NCBI RefSeq assembly: GCF_001995215.1
Contig: NZ_MUXN01000027.1
Location: 62,001 to 126,000, forward strand
Origin: Amycolatopsis azurea DSM 43854
GTDB taxonomy: Bacteria > Actinomycetota > Actinomycetes > Mycobacteriales > Pseudonocardiaceae
Direction of reading: 5' to 3'
DNA length: 64,000 bases
The translations under genes and the position numbers were made by a program. The number at the start of each line of letters is the position of its first letter. Position 1 is the first letter of the stretch. Below are positions 52,654 to 61,962 of the stretch, one piece after another. The notes below the pieces were generated by a model, which saw only the letters and a program-made list of their open reading frames with translations, ran no database searches and was not told the DNA's origin.

Positions 52654-53862
52654 TCACCAGGCGACCGGGAGGCTCGCTACGCCGTGCACGGCTGCCAGGT
52701 CACGGAACCGGATCTCTGCGGGGTCGAGATCGAGTCGGAGATCGGGGAAGCGCCGCAACAACGCCGGCAGCGCGATCCGGATCTCCATCCTGGCCAGTGG
52801 CGCACCGACACAGTGGTGAATGCCGTGTCCGAAAGCCAAGTGCGGGACCGGTTTCCGCGAGATGTCGAAGTCGTCCTGGGCGGTGACGAGATTCGTGTCC
52901 CGGTTGGCCATGGGCAGCGACAAAGTGACCAGATCGCCGGTTTTCATCTCCTGTCCGCCGACGACAGTGTCCGACATGACGGTCCGGGGCAGACCAGAGT
53001 GCACAGGGGCGAGGAAACGCAGCAATTCTTCGACGGCATCGTCGACACGCCGATGGTCGTCGCGGATCGCGGCCAGTTGCTCGGGGTGTTCGAGCAACAG
53101 GGCGGTGCCCGCGCCCAGGGTGTTGGCGGTGGTCTCATGCCCCGCGATGAGCAGCACAAGGGCGATACCGACCAACTCGTCGTGAGTGATGTCCTCGTGG
53201 TGTTCGCGGATCAGCATGCCGATCAGATCATCCCCGGGAGCGCTGCGATGCCGGTTGACGAGAGCGCTCATGTAAGTACGCAGACCAAGGAACGCTTCGG
53301 TTCGTTCGTCTTGTGAGGCAGAGAACTGAAGCTGAACCGACGACAGACGTTGGAACATCTCCCGATCAGAGTAGGGAACGCCAAGGAGTTCACAGATGAC
53401 CAGGGAGGGGATGGGCAGCGCGAAGCCCGTGACGAGGTCAATCGGCGCGCCGGCGTCCTCCATGCCGTCGAGAACGCCGTCGACAACGGCTCGCACTCGA
53501 GGTTCCAACACGCGCATGCGGCGCATCGTGAACTCCGGGGTGAGCAGCCGACGCAGGCGGGTGTGCTCGGGCGGGTCCTGACCGACCATGAACGACGCCG
53601 CGTCGATGAGCTGCGACTCGCCGGAAGGGGCGGCATCGGTTCGCGAGGAGGCGAGATCCTCACGGCGGGCGCCACCCGCGCTGCTGAACCGGTTGGCGTC
53701 ACCGAGTACGGCGCGCACATCCTCGTGGCGGGTGACCAGCCAGGCGGATACGCCGGAAGGGGCATCCGTCCTGGTCGGTCGCCCCGTGCGGGCACGTTCG
53801 ACAAGTTCGGGTCCAGGGCTGTAGCGCTCACGCGACATGTGGACCGGACGCGGCGACGTCAT
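52654..53862 (-). CDS. Cytochrome P450
   Basis: A 402-residue soluble bacterial P450. The I-helix is AGHETTANT (240-248), ExxR is E279-R282 in EELLR, and the heme loop is FGHGIHHCVGAPLAR with the axial Cys at 351. It hydroxylates or oxidises a small molecule using ferredoxin and a reductase; no ferredoxin gene is adjacent. The ATG at 53862 has GAGAGG at good spacing. The promoter region carries an operator shared with the TetR gene and, in related form, the divergent monooxygenase, so it is probably induced by a xenobiotic or pathway compound. Confidence 0.93.
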   Translation of the reverse strand: MTSPRPVHMSRERYSPGPELVERARTGRPTRTDAPSGVSAWLVTRHEDVRAVLGDANRFSSAGGARREDLASSRTDAAPSGESQLIDAASFMVGQDPPEHTRLRRLLTPEFTMRRMRVLEPRVRAVVDGVLDGMEDAGAPIDLVTGFALPIPSLVICELLGVPYSDREMFQRLSSVQLQFSASQDERTEAFLGLRTYMSALVNRHRSAPGDDLIGMLIREHHEDITHDELVGIALVLLIAGHETTANTLGAGTALLLEHPEQLAAIRDDHRRVDDAVEELLRFLAPVHSGLPRTVMSDTVVGGQEMKTGDLVTLSLPMANRDTNLVTAQDDFDISRKPVPHLAFGHGIHHCVGAPLARMEIRIALPALLRRFPDLRLDLDPAEIRFRDLAAVHGVASLPVAW

Positions 53863-53926
53863 CACCTCTCCAATCGAACAGCGGCCGGACCTCTCCCGTG
53901 CCACGCTGCTCAGACTCGGTAACTTT

Positions 53927-53950
53927 ACTTGATAAGCTTACCGGATAAGT
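53927..53950. promoter_or_regulatory. TetR-type operator upstream of the P450
   Basis: It contains TTGATAAGCTTA and is preceded by TTAC; the 16-base TTACTTGATAAGCTTA is identical to that at the TetR gene (58830). It lies 65-88 bp before the P450 start. The right half is imperfect (CCGGATAAGT). Confidence 0.7.
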
Positions 53951-54167
53951 CATAGCTGCGCCAGACGTCTTCACCGAAGCCGTCACTCATCGGGCACCCG
54001 AATGCTCGCCCTCGCACCTGACTTCACGCCCTAAGGGCGACTCGCCGGAGCGTCTCGACGTGGCCGATCCCCTCTGCGTGCCGGGAGCGATCCAGTCGGC
54101 GGCCGCGACGAGTTCGGCAATGCGCGCGCTTTTCGGCCCGCCGCGATCTGCCTTCCCGCGCTATGGT

Positions 54168-54198
54168 TTACTCAGTAAGGATACTAAGTAAGCTTACT
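54168..54198. promoter_or_regulatory. Two palindromes upstream of the FAD monooxygenase
   Basis: TTACTCAGTAA (54168-54178) and AGTAAGCTTACT (54187-54198) are both perfect palindromes in an AT-rich stretch, 45-76 bp before the monooxygenase start. They share the TAAGCTTA core with the sites at 53927 and 58830. Confidence 0.6.
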
Positions 54199-54243
54199 CG
54201 ATACATTCCGAGTGAGTTCGAAGCGAAAGTCAAGGAGTGCGTT

Positions 54244-55836
54244 ATGCAGCGGACTGACGTGATCGTGGTCGGAGCCGGACCCACTGGCCTGCTTCTCGCC
54301 GGCGAACTGGCGCTACGGGACGTGCGGGTGACGGTCTTGGAGCGAATCGCGGAGCCGGATCCGACGATCAAGGCCGGCTCGATCAACGTGGCCAGCGCCG
54401 AGATCCTTGACCGGCGCGGCTTGCTGCCCGCTGCTGAGGAGGCTCAGGCCCGCCTCATCGCGGCCGCTCGTGCGTTCGCCGGGGACAGCTCGACCCGCAC
54501 GGTCCGTGAGCTGTTGGAGGCGGCCAGGCAAAAGTCCCGCCGGTTCCTGGTGGCGGGGCACTTCGCGGGAATCCTGTTCCGCAACGACCTTGTCGACCAG
54601 GCCGACCCGGTACTGGCGGCGCACACGGCGGTGGCGAACGGAATCGGCGTGCCCCAGTACGACCTCGAGCAGCTGCTCGCGGAGCACTGCACCCGGCTCG
54701 GTGTCGAGATCCGTCGCGGCGTCGAGGTGCACGGGGTGCGCGGCACGACCGAGAGTCTTCTGGATGACGCCGACGTGGTCGTCGAGACCGACGCGGGTGA
54801 TTTCCCGGCCGGATGGGTCGTCGCAGCCGATGGTGGACGGAGTGTGATCCGCAAACAGCTCGGCATCGACTTCGTCGGTACCGATCCCGAGCTGGTGGGG
54901 TATCAGGCGATCGCCGATTTCGAAGACACCAGCGGACTGCAGCGGGGCTGGACGTGGACACCGCGCGGCCTCTACGCCTACGGGCCGATCCCGGGACGTA
55001 TCTTCCTTGTCCGGTTCGGGACACCGCCGGAAGACCGGGACGTTCCCGTGTCGCTGGAAGAGCTGCAGGATGCTGTACGGGATGTCACCGGAGTGCCGGT
55101 GGTCCTGACGGGTGTGCGCGGGCGGGCGACGCGGTTCACGGACAACACCCGGCAGGCACGGACGTACCGGCACGGGCGGGTGCTGCTGGCGGGCGATGCC
55201 GCGCACGTGCACTCGCCGTTGGGTGGCCAGGGCCTGAACCTCGGCCTCGGTGACGCGGCGAACCTCGGCTGGAAGCTCGCCGCGACCATCAACGGTTGTG
55301 CGCCGGAGGGGCTGCTCGACACCTATCAAGCCGAACGGCACCCCATCGCCGCATGGGTCCTGGACTGGACGAGGGCGCAGGTCGCCCTCATGCGCGGCGA
55401 CGAGCACACCGCGCGGCTGCGGAAGATCATCGGTGACGAGCTGTTCACCGTGCCGGGCGCGATGAACCGGATGGTCGCGCTGTCCTCAGGCATCGAGCAG
55501 CACTACGACGTCGCCGACGATGCCGCCGCCCCCGTCGGCTCGCTCGCCGGGGATGTCGAACTGGCCTCCGAGGGCAGGCTCGCCGACCACGCCCATGACG
55601 GCCGGTTCGTCCTGGTCGACCGCTCACCCGACGGCCGGTTCGCCCACGCGGTGCGGCATCTGAAGCACCAGGTCACCTATGTCGCCGACCCCACCGAGGA
55701 CACGTCGTTGTCGAGCCTGCTCGTGCGGCCGGACGGCGTCATCATCTGGGCTACGACACAGGAGGACGAGTCGACCGACGGCAACGCCCACAAGCGGCTC
55801 GACGCCGCGATTCCGCGTTGGGTCGGGACGCGATGA
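54244..55836 (+). CDS. FAD-dependent monooxygenase, PheA/TfdB group
   Basis: A 530-residue flavoprotein. The FAD motif is VIVVGAGPTGLLLAGELALR, the DG motif is WVVAADGGRSVIRKQLG, and the GD motif is RVLLAGDAAHVHSPLGGQGL. A thioredoxin-like C-terminal domain follows. AAGGAG precedes the ATG at 54244; the longer frame runs through the operator region. It is an oxygenase for an aromatic or polyketide compound, possibly for inactivation. It overlaps the MFS gene by four bases. Codon use here is a little less GC-rich than in the core regions. Confidence 0.9.
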   Translation: MQRTDVIVVGAGPTGLLLAGELALRDVRVTVLERIAEPDPTIKAGSINVASAEILDRRGLLPAAEEAQARLIAAARAFAGDSSTRTVRELLEAARQKSRRFLVAGHFAGILFRNDLVDQADPVLAAHTAVANGIGVPQYDLEQLLAEHCTRLGVEIRRGVEVHGVRGTTESLLDDADVVVETDAGDFPAGWVVAADGGRSVIRKQLGIDFVGTDPELVGYQAIADFEDTSGLQRGWTWTPRGLYAYGPIPGRIFLVRFGTPPEDRDVPVSLEELQDAVRDVTGVPVVLTGVRGRATRFTDNTRQARTYRHGRVLLAGDAAHVHSPLGGQGLNLGLGDAANLGWKLAATINGCAPEGLLDTYQAERHPIAAWVLDWTRAQVALMRGDEHTARLRKIIGDELFTVPGAMNRMVALSSGIEQHYDVADDAAAPVGSLAGDVELASEGRLADHAHDGRFVLVDRSPDGRFAHAVRHLKHQVTYVADPTEDTSLSSLLVRPDGVIIWATTQEDESTDGNAHKRLDAAIPRWVGTR

Positions 55837-57257
55837 GCGTTGCCGATCGTGCGTCGACGGCAGGAATCGGTCCACTGACGACGGTGATCGTGCTCGGCGG
55901 CTTCATGGCCGGGATCGACACGTCACTGGTCAATGTGGGGCTGGCGACGATCGCGGAGGACCTGCACGCAACGCTCGTCGACGCGCAGTGGGCCACCAGC
56001 GGATATCTGCTCGCGCTGGCCGCGGCGCTGCCCGCGTCCGCGTGGCTCCAGCACCGGCTCGGCGCGTCCCGATTATGGCTGATCGCCCTCGTCGCGTTCA
56101 TGGTCGCGTCACTGCTGTGCGCGGTGGCGCCCAACCTCCCGCTGCTGATCATCGCCCGCGCGGTGCAAGGGGTGTCCGGTGGGCTCCTCGTGCCGACCGG
56201 GCAGAGCATCGTCGCCCGCGCCGTCAGCCCCGACCGGATGGGACGCACCATGGCCACCGCCGGCCTGGTCATCATGGCGGCGCCGGCCATCGGCCCGGCA
56301 CTGGGCGGCCTGCTCATCGACACCATGTCCTGGCGGTGGCTCTTCGCGGTCAACGTGCCCATCGGCGTCGCCGCCACCCTTCTCGCTCTCCGCGTCCTGC
56401 CGAAAGACGCCGCGAACCGCACGGCGAGACTCGATCTCCTCGGACTGGCGCTGCTGTCGACCGGGCTGCCGGCACTGTTGTCAGGGCTCACGAACCTCGG
56501 TTCACCCGGTACACAAGGGACGTGGGGACCGATCCTCGCAGTGCTGGGAGCCCTGCTGCTGGTGGCGTTCGTCGGGAACGCCACGCGTCGCGACCGGTCG
56601 TCGAAGCGGACCCCGCTACTGGAGCTGAGCCTGTTCCGGAGAATGTCGTACACCACCGCTCAGGTAACCCTGTTCTTCACCGGGCTCAGCCTCTTCGGCG
56701 GCTTGATCCTGCTACCCCTTTACTACGAGACGCTGCGCGGCCTGACGGTCACCCACACCGGCCTGCTCCTGCTAGCATACGGCTTGGGCGCCCTGGCCGC
56801 GCTACCCGTCGGTGGCCGAATCACCGACCGCTACGGGGCCGGCATCACCTGCATCATCGGCCTGACGATCGCCATGGTCGCCACCGCCCCGTTCGTCTTC
56901 CTGCCCCAGAACACAAGCCTGGTCACCGTCGAACTCCTCCAGGCGCTCCGCGGCATCGGTGTGGGTCTGGCGGGCATACCAGCGATGACCGCGGCGATAC
57001 GAGCCGCATCAGACCACCTGGCCGACGCCACCACCACCGCGAACATCATCCAACGCGTGGGCGGCAGCCTCGGCAGCGCGATCATCGTCATCGTCATCGC
57101 CAGAACGCCGCGGCAACTCACCGGATTCCAGGCCGCCCACGCGATCCTCGTGGCCGCCGCGGCGATCGCGCTCGTCGCGGCCGGCTCACTCGCGATCTCC
57201 GAACGCCGACGCCCACGGGCGGCGGCAACGTCGCAGGCAAGCACGACACATCCCTGA
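55833..57257 (+). CDS. MFS drug exporter, DHA2 (14-TM) type
   Basis: A 474-residue transporter with about 14 hydrophobic helices. Motif C-like GLVIMAAPAIGPALGGLLID and the early MAGIDTSLVNVGLATIAEDL are typical of DHA2 antiporters. It probably exports a drug or the product of the coupled monooxygenase, driven by protons. It is translationally coupled to that gene by ATGA overlap. Confidence 0.9.
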   Translation: MSVADRASTAGIGPLTTVIVLGGFMAGIDTSLVNVGLATIAEDLHATLVDAQWATSGYLLALAAALPASAWLQHRLGASRLWLIALVAFMVASLLCAVAPNLPLLIIARAVQGVSGGLLVPTGQSIVARAVSPDRMGRTMATAGLVIMAAPAIGPALGGLLIDTMSWRWLFAVNVPIGVAATLLALRVLPKDAANRTARLDLLGLALLSTGLPALLSGLTNLGSPGTQGTWGPILAVLGALLLVAFVGNATRRDRSSKRTPLLELSLFRRMSYTTAQVTLFFTGLSLFGGLILLPLYYETLRGLTVTHTGLLLLAYGLGALAALPVGGRITDRYGAGITCIIGLTIAMVATAPFVFLPQNTSLVTVELLQALRGIGVGLAGIPAMTAAIRAASDHLADATTTANIIQRVGGSLGSAIIVIVIARTPRQLTGFQAAHAILVAAAAIALVAAGSLAISERRRPRAAATSQASTTHP

Positions 57258-57308
57258 TCAGCGCGCAGATCGCGACTCTCCGGCCCACTAAAAGATGAGG
57301 ATTCGTTT

Positions 57309-58601
57309 GTGACTGAGCCTCCCCCGCCCGCGACAGCCGCGGCCGGGTCGACAGCCACCGACACACCCCGCCAGGAGGTGCCCCGCGGCTATATCCGCGG
57401 CCTGTTCGCCGTCAACTTCGGCGTCTTTCTCGCAGCGACGACCCCCGTGGCCGTCACCCTGGCCTTCAAGATCGAGCACATCTCCGCATCCCCCGGGGAA
57501 GCCACCACGAATCTCGCTCTGGTGCTTGCCGTCGGAGCGATATTCGGCCTCGTCGCCAATCCCGTCGCGGGGCGGTTGTCGGACCGCACGACCTCGAAGT
57601 GGGGCATGCGGCGCCCCTGGATCCTCGGCGGCATGGTCATCGGGCTCGCCGGACTCTTCGTCGTCGGCATCGCCACCTCGGTGTGGGTCGTGCTCGTCGC
57701 GTGGTGTGTCGTGCAGGCGGCGACGAACGCGACCATGGCGGCGGCCAGCGCGACCGTCCCGGATCAGGTGCCCCCTTCGCGTTTCGGCTCGGCGGCGGGC
57801 ATCGTCGGCATCGCGACACCTGTGGGCGTCCTCGCCGGCTTCGGCATCGTGAACTTCCTCGCCGACGACGTACTGCGCTTTGTCGTACCTGCGCTCATCG
57901 CGACCGCGTTGACGGCCTGGTTCGTCATCGACCTCAAGGACCGCGTGCTCACCGAAAAACCCACTCAACGATTTACCCTGGTTCAGTTCCTCGGTTCGTT
58001 CGTCTTCAACCCGGTCAAGCACCCCGACTTCGCCTGGACCTGGTTGGCGCAGTTCCTCATCATGTTCGGCTACGGCGGCATCGCCAGCTACCTTCCGTAC
58101 TACCTGACGGCCGAGTTCGGGTTCGATGAGCAGGGCGCGACCACAACGGTCCTCGTCATCAACGCGGTCTCCACGGCGATGATGATGATCTCCAGCCTGG
58201 TCGGCGGCCACCTCTCCGACAAACTGGGCAAACGGCGTCCGTTCGTCGCCATCGCCGGGGTTTTCATCGCTGTCGGCCTCGTGTCGCTCGCCCTCGCGCC
58301 GGACGTCGTGACCGTCGTCGTCTCGCAGGCAGTCATCGGGGTGGGCGCAGGGTTGTTCTTCTCAGTGTCGCTCGCGCTCGCGACGGAGGTACTGCCCGGC
58401 ACCGGGGAGGCCGCGAAGGACCTCGGCGTGCTCAGCGCCGCCGCCTCCCTCCCACAGTCGGTCGCCCCCGCGATCGCGCCGGCCATCATCGCGCTCGGCT
58501 CCGCGACGTCACTGGGCGGATTCACGGCTTACTACCTGTTCGGCGCCGTCCTTGCCCTGGCCGCCGCCGGCAGCATCTATCGCGTCAAGGGCGTCAAGTG
58601 A
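57309..58601 (+). CDS. MFS transporter, GPH/sugar-like
   Basis: A 430-residue MFS protein from a GTG start with a hydrophilic Pro-rich N-terminus, then RGLFAVNFGVFLAATTPVAV and GRLSDRTTSKWGMRRPWIL, a motif A form seen in glycoside and disaccharide symporters. About 12 helices are present. It differs from the adjacent drug exporter and may import a glycosylated inducer or substrate. It is separated from the exporter by 51 bp and lies upstream of the TetR gene. Confidence 0.85.
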   Translation: MTEPPPPATAAAGSTATDTPRQEVPRGYIRGLFAVNFGVFLAATTPVAVTLAFKIEHISASPGEATTNLALVLAVGAIFGLVANPVAGRLSDRTTSKWGMRRPWILGGMVIGLAGLFVVGIATSVWVVLVAWCVVQAATNATMAAASATVPDQVPPSRFGSAAGIVGIATPVGVLAGFGIVNFLADDVLRFVVPALIATALTAWFVIDLKDRVLTEKPTQRFTLVQFLGSFVFNPVKHPDFAWTWLAQFLIMFGYGGIASYLPYYLTAEFGFDEQGATTTVLVINAVSTAMMMISSLVGGHLSDKLGKRRPFVAIAGVFIAVGLVSLALAPDVVTVVVSQAVIGVGAGLFFSVSLALATEVLPGTGEAAKDLGVLSAAASLPQSVAPAIAPAIIALGSATSLGGFTAYYLFGAVLALAAAGSIYRVKGVK

Positions 58602-58829
58602 TGAGCCGGCCGGGGCGCCGGCGACAGAAAGGGTTCTGGGGCCCGAACTGTTCCGCGTGGCGCCTGTCGAAATGCCACGCACCGCACCTCCCCCTGCGGC
58701 GGCATGGGGTCTCCGGCGGCCTGGTCGGCGCCTACGTCCTGGCCGGCGAGATCAATCTCGGCATGCCATGAGCCGGATCGGGATCAACGCCGTTCGCTTC
58801 CGCCGGGAAGGGCAGCTTCGCCCGATGTC

Positions 58830-58853
58830 TTACTTGATAAGCTTATCGTGTAA
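58830..58853. promoter_or_regulatory. 24-bp palindromic operator of the TetR gene
   Basis: TTAC-TT-GATAAGCTTATC-GT-GTAA is symmetrical in all but the two spacer pairs. It lies just before the ATG at 58854 and 40 bp before the preferred TetR start, as expected for autoregulation. Its left 16 bases recur at 53929. Confidence 0.75.
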
Positions 58854-58892
58854 ATGTACTCAAAGGACCAGCGCGTCGAGGGAGCCCTTCAT

Positions 58893-59522
58893 ATGCCAAA
58901 TCGGGGAGATCGCGGCGGGTCGAAGACGCGAGCGCGCATCGCCGAAGTCGCGAGTGGACTTTTCCTTGAGCGCGGCTTCGACGACGTCACGATCGCCGAG
59001 GTCGCCGCGGCCGCCGGCGTGTCCAAGGTGACGGTGTTTTCGCACTTCGAGCGGAAGGAAGACCTCCTGCTCGATCGTCTTCCGGACGTTGTCGACATCG
59101 TGCGAACCGCGATCCGCGAGCGGGCGGACCACATCAGCGCCGTCGAGGCCCTCCGTCAGACCGCCCTCGCACTCGCGGAGAAGCGGCACGCGCTCTCGGG
59201 CCTGAACGGGGACATCGAACCGATGATGCGGACCGTCACGGCTTCGCCCGCCTTGATCACGCGGCTGCGCGCATTCGCGTACGAGATCGAGACGGCGCTG
59301 GCCGCCGAACTCCGCACAGATTCGACGTTCTCCGGCGACAGCACGTTGACCGCGGCCCTGCTCGTCGCCGCATACCGGACGGTGGCCGTCGAGACGGTCC
59401 GAAGCCGACTCGCCGGAGATGATCTCGCCGACATCGCCGCGACGCACCGCCAGCGCCTGAACCAGGCGTTCGACGCGGTCGAACACGGCATCCCGGGCGA
59501 TCACCGCACCGTCTCACCCTGA
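58893..59522 (+). CDS. TetR-family regulator
   Basis: A 209-residue repressor. The helix-turn-helix is RARIAEVASGLFLERGFDDV, continuing to EVAAAAGVSKVTVFSHFERK; the C-terminal ligand domain is helical. GGGAG lies eight bases before the ATG at 58893. An alternative start at 58854 lies directly after the operator and would add 13 residues. Its operator recurs near the P450 and, in related form, at the monooxygenase, so it probably controls the whole 52.6-59.5 kb block. Confidence 0.9.
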   Translation: MPNRGDRGGSKTRARIAEVASGLFLERGFDDVTIAEVAAAAGVSKVTVFSHFERKEDLLLDRLPDVVDIVRTAIRERADHISAVEALRQTALALAEKRHALSGLNGDIEPMMRTVTASPALITRLRAFAYEIETALAAELRTDSTFSGDSTLTAALLVAAYRTVAVETVRSRLAGDDLADIAATHRQRLNQAFDAVEHGIPGDHRTVSP

Positions 59523-59732
59523 GCGTCGCACACGACTTGCCGAAGTGTCACGAAACTGAGGCTGACCTTGGTGGCGTCTCCGCACGCTCATATCGAGGTC
59601 CTGCGCCAGCGTTGCCACCCTGGCGATCTCCGGTCTCGCCGCGATCTGCGCGACGATATCCGCTACCTGTTCCGCCTTGGGATCCGGCTCAGGTCCGCGC
59701 GAATGCCGCGGGAACGATCCCATCGTGACCAC
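59514..59732 (-). pseudogene. Fragment of an AraC-type regulator (helix-turn-helix start)
   Basis: The peptide PEPDPKAEQVADIVAQIAAR, continuing PEIARVATLAQDLDMSVR, matches the start of the DNA-binding half of AraC regulators of the DUF6597 type. After DMSVR the expected TLxRLFRxYVG is lost. No N-terminal sensor half is present upstream. It is a remnant in the 473-bp gap 59523-59995, where nothing else is seen. Confidence 0.45.
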
Positions 59733-59995
59733 ACGACCGGAAGACGTCGACCGAACTCACCGGACACCAGCGTGGCCCGTCTTCGTCGTTCCCTCGCAGG
59801 GAAGACACGATGCCAACCTCTCGCCCCGTCACCAGTCCTGAGGAAATGACTACGGAGCGAAAGGTTCGCGCACCGCTGCCTAGGACTTGCGGTCGGCGGG
59901 GGAACGCGCGCAGATCGTCAACGTCGTCCGTCGGTTTCACACGATGATCTTCCCCCGGTTATCCGCTCATGCCGCTGAGCGTTCCAGAGAAACTG

Positions 59996-60448
59996 CTACG
60001 AGCCGGTCGTCAGCACCTTGATCTCTTGGGCGATTTGCGACAGTTGCTCTCCGGGCTCGATCGTCAAGTCACCGGTCGCGGTCCAGCCCTCGTTTCCCCC
60101 AGTTGGGTTGAAACCTCTGGAGCGTGACCCTCAGCTGCACGTGACCGTACTGGTGGGACGCATCGATTTCAGTACCCTTTCGAGGGACTCCCAAGTTCGG
60201 ACTCCGTCCCAGCCACGCCAGTCATCCACGTGCTGCTGAAAGAACTCCGCGAGATCGGCGAACCCTGTCACATAGCTATGCACGACCTGAACTGACGCGG
60301 ATAAGCCGTGGAGCTGTAGCTCGGCAAGCAAGTACAGTGGCGGGCCGCTCTCTGCGGCATCAACTGTCAGTTGCAGAAAGTCGTGGTTGGAGCCAATCCG
60401 TGTCTGGGTCACGGTCGCATCATGGCGTTCCAGCCGCTGACACGACAA
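59996..60448 (-). pseudogene. DUF6228-like gene with two frameshifts
   Basis: Three frames together encode one protein. Frame 1: DFLQLTVDAAESGPPLYLLA to FADLAEFFQQHVDDWRGWDG, then VRTWESLE. Frame 2: TEIDASHQYGHVQLRVTLQR, then FQPNWG. Frame 3: NEGWTATGDLTIEPGEQLSQ to a TAG. The joined peptide has the DUF6228 pattern (WRGWxGxRTWES, HVxLxVTL, W.A...L.ieaGEQL). The breaks lie at AAAGGG (near 60181) and GGGGGAAA (near 60095), runs prone to indels in the cell or in sequencing. Confidence 0.6.
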
Positions 60449-60564
60449 CCGGAATTAGCGTATAGCGCGTTCAGGCGCACCCTCATGCCGAATAGCGGAT
60501 GTTGTCGGTCATTTCGTCGTGGTGATGTGAGACGTGTCCCGACGTGGTACCGGCCCCCGCCGCG

Positions 60565-61851
60565 TCACGAGGATGTGAAGCCGTCCATACACACCTGGTT
60601 CCGGCCGAGGTGCTTCGCCCGGTACACGGCCTTGTCCGCCGCCCCGAGCACTTGGTCCAGCGCGATTCCGGCATGGGGATACACCGCGACGCCGAGGGAC
60701 ACCGACACCCCCTTGATCGTCGTTTCGCCGTCATTTGTCGCTGTCACGACAGCGAGTTTTGTGACAGCTTCCCGGATCCGCTCCGCGATCGCGGTCGAGT
60801 GCACTTGCCCGATGCCAGGCAGCAACACGACGAACTCCTCGCCGCCGAAGCGGCCGACCGAGTCGTAGATGCGCACCTCGTGCTGGACGACGCCCGCGAC
60901 CGCGCGCAGCACGGCGTCGCCCGCCAGATGGCCGTAGGTGTCGTTGACTCGTTTGAAGTGATCGACGTCGATCATCAAGATGCCGCACGGGTCGGTCGTC
61001 CGTCGTGCCCTGCTCAGCTCGGCGTCGGCCCGCTTGCGCCATTCGGCGATGGTGAGCAAGCCGGTCTTGTGGTCCCGGTCGGCGATCATCTCCAGCTGGC
61101 GCCCCAGTTCGCCTCGCGGCAACAGCACCGCCGGCAATAGCGTGAGTGAGACCAGGCTGGGGTGCACGACCAGCAACACGGCCGTGGTTCCGCCGAGGCA
61201 TAGCGTGACCAGGTCGAGCGCGTTGTCGGCCCATGAGCCGATGAACGACACGAAACCGCGTTGAGAATCGTGCAGCTTGAAGCCGATCATGACCAGCAGC
61301 GCGTTGACAATGAAGTAAGTCAGCCCGCTGAGCACAATCGCGACCAAGCCTGGTGGTTCGTCGCGGAAACCGAGTAAGTCCGGCACAGTACAAGCGGCGA
61401 GGACGGTGATAACCGTGGTGGCCGCCGAACATACAACCCGATAAAGACGCACGCCCGGCACCATCCGCGAGACCCGCAGCCACAGGTGTGCGTAGATCGG
61501 AATGACCAGCAGGCAAGCAAGAATGGGTGATACCGTCAGCGCCGCAGCCAGCGTCCATATCGAGACCATGTTGATATGCGGGTTAGTGGCGAAGAACTGT
61601 CGCATCCGCTCGACTTGCGCTGACAGCTCCGCCTGAAGCACGGCGGCCAGCAGCAGCACTCCGAACCAGGTCCAGTCCCTTCCGGTCGTCGCCCGCCCCG
61701 GCACCACCAGCGGCAGCACTAGCGCCGCGAGCTCCAGCGTCAGGTAATACGGCATGACCCCGCGGGGAGCTGTGCGCAACCGAGCACCCCGAGATTTCTG
61801 ACCTGTCACATCGCCCGCCACACGACGTCGTGTGTCCCCCCGCCAATCCAC
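60565..61851 (-). CDS. Membrane-bound diguanylate cyclase (GGDEF)
   Basis: A 428-residue protein. About eight hydrophobic helices fill residues 35-245, in the style of streptomycete membrane GGDEF proteins. The cyclase domain follows: DHKTGLLTIAEWRKRAD, MIDVDHFKRVNDTYGHLAGD, the active-site RFGGEEFVVLLPG with an intact GGEEF, and ending VYRAKHLGRNQVC. It should make cyclic di-GMP, which controls development in actinomycetes. No RxxD inhibitory site is evident before GGEEF. The GTG at 61851 has GGGGAGGG upstream. Confidence 0.92.
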   Translation of the reverse strand: MDWRGDTRRRVAGDVTGQKSRGARLRTAPRGVMPYYLTLELAALVLPLVVPGRATTGRDWTWFGVLLLAAVLQAELSAQVERMRQFFATNPHINMVSIWTLAAALTVSPILACLLVIPIYAHLWLRVSRMVPGVRLYRVVCSAATTVITVLAACTVPDLLGFRDEPPGLVAIVLSGLTYFIVNALLVMIGFKLHDSQRGFVSFIGSWADNALDLVTLCLGGTTAVLLVVHPSLVSLTLLPAVLLPRGELGRQLEMIADRDHKTGLLTIAEWRKRADAELSRARRTTDPCGILMIDVDHFKRVNDTYGHLAGDAVLRAVAGVVQHEVRIYDSVGRFGGEEFVVLLPGIGQVHSTAIAERIREAVTKLAVVTATNDGETTIKGVSVSLGVAVYPHAGIALDQVLGAADKAVYRAKHLGRNQVCMDGFTSS

Positions 61852-61962
61852 TGGCCCTCCCCTGCACGTGGATCACGTCCGGAGTTCCACTCCGGTGCAC
61901 CAACCCTAGGTGGGTAGCGCCGACCCCGACAGCCCCGCCCCGTAGCTGGAAGGATCTGATCC

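Noticed and set aside
54027..54039. CGCCCTAAGGGCG palindrome
   Set aside because: It is too short and isolated to call an operator or terminator.
55679..57298. 539-codon plus-strand frame over the DHA2 gene
   Set aside because: It is an Arg/His/Pro-rich shadow of the transporter frame.
58602..58829. Possible end of a decayed gene (GLVGAYVLAGEINLGMP before a stop)
   Set aside because: The matching stretch is too short to assign a family, and no upstream frame supports it.
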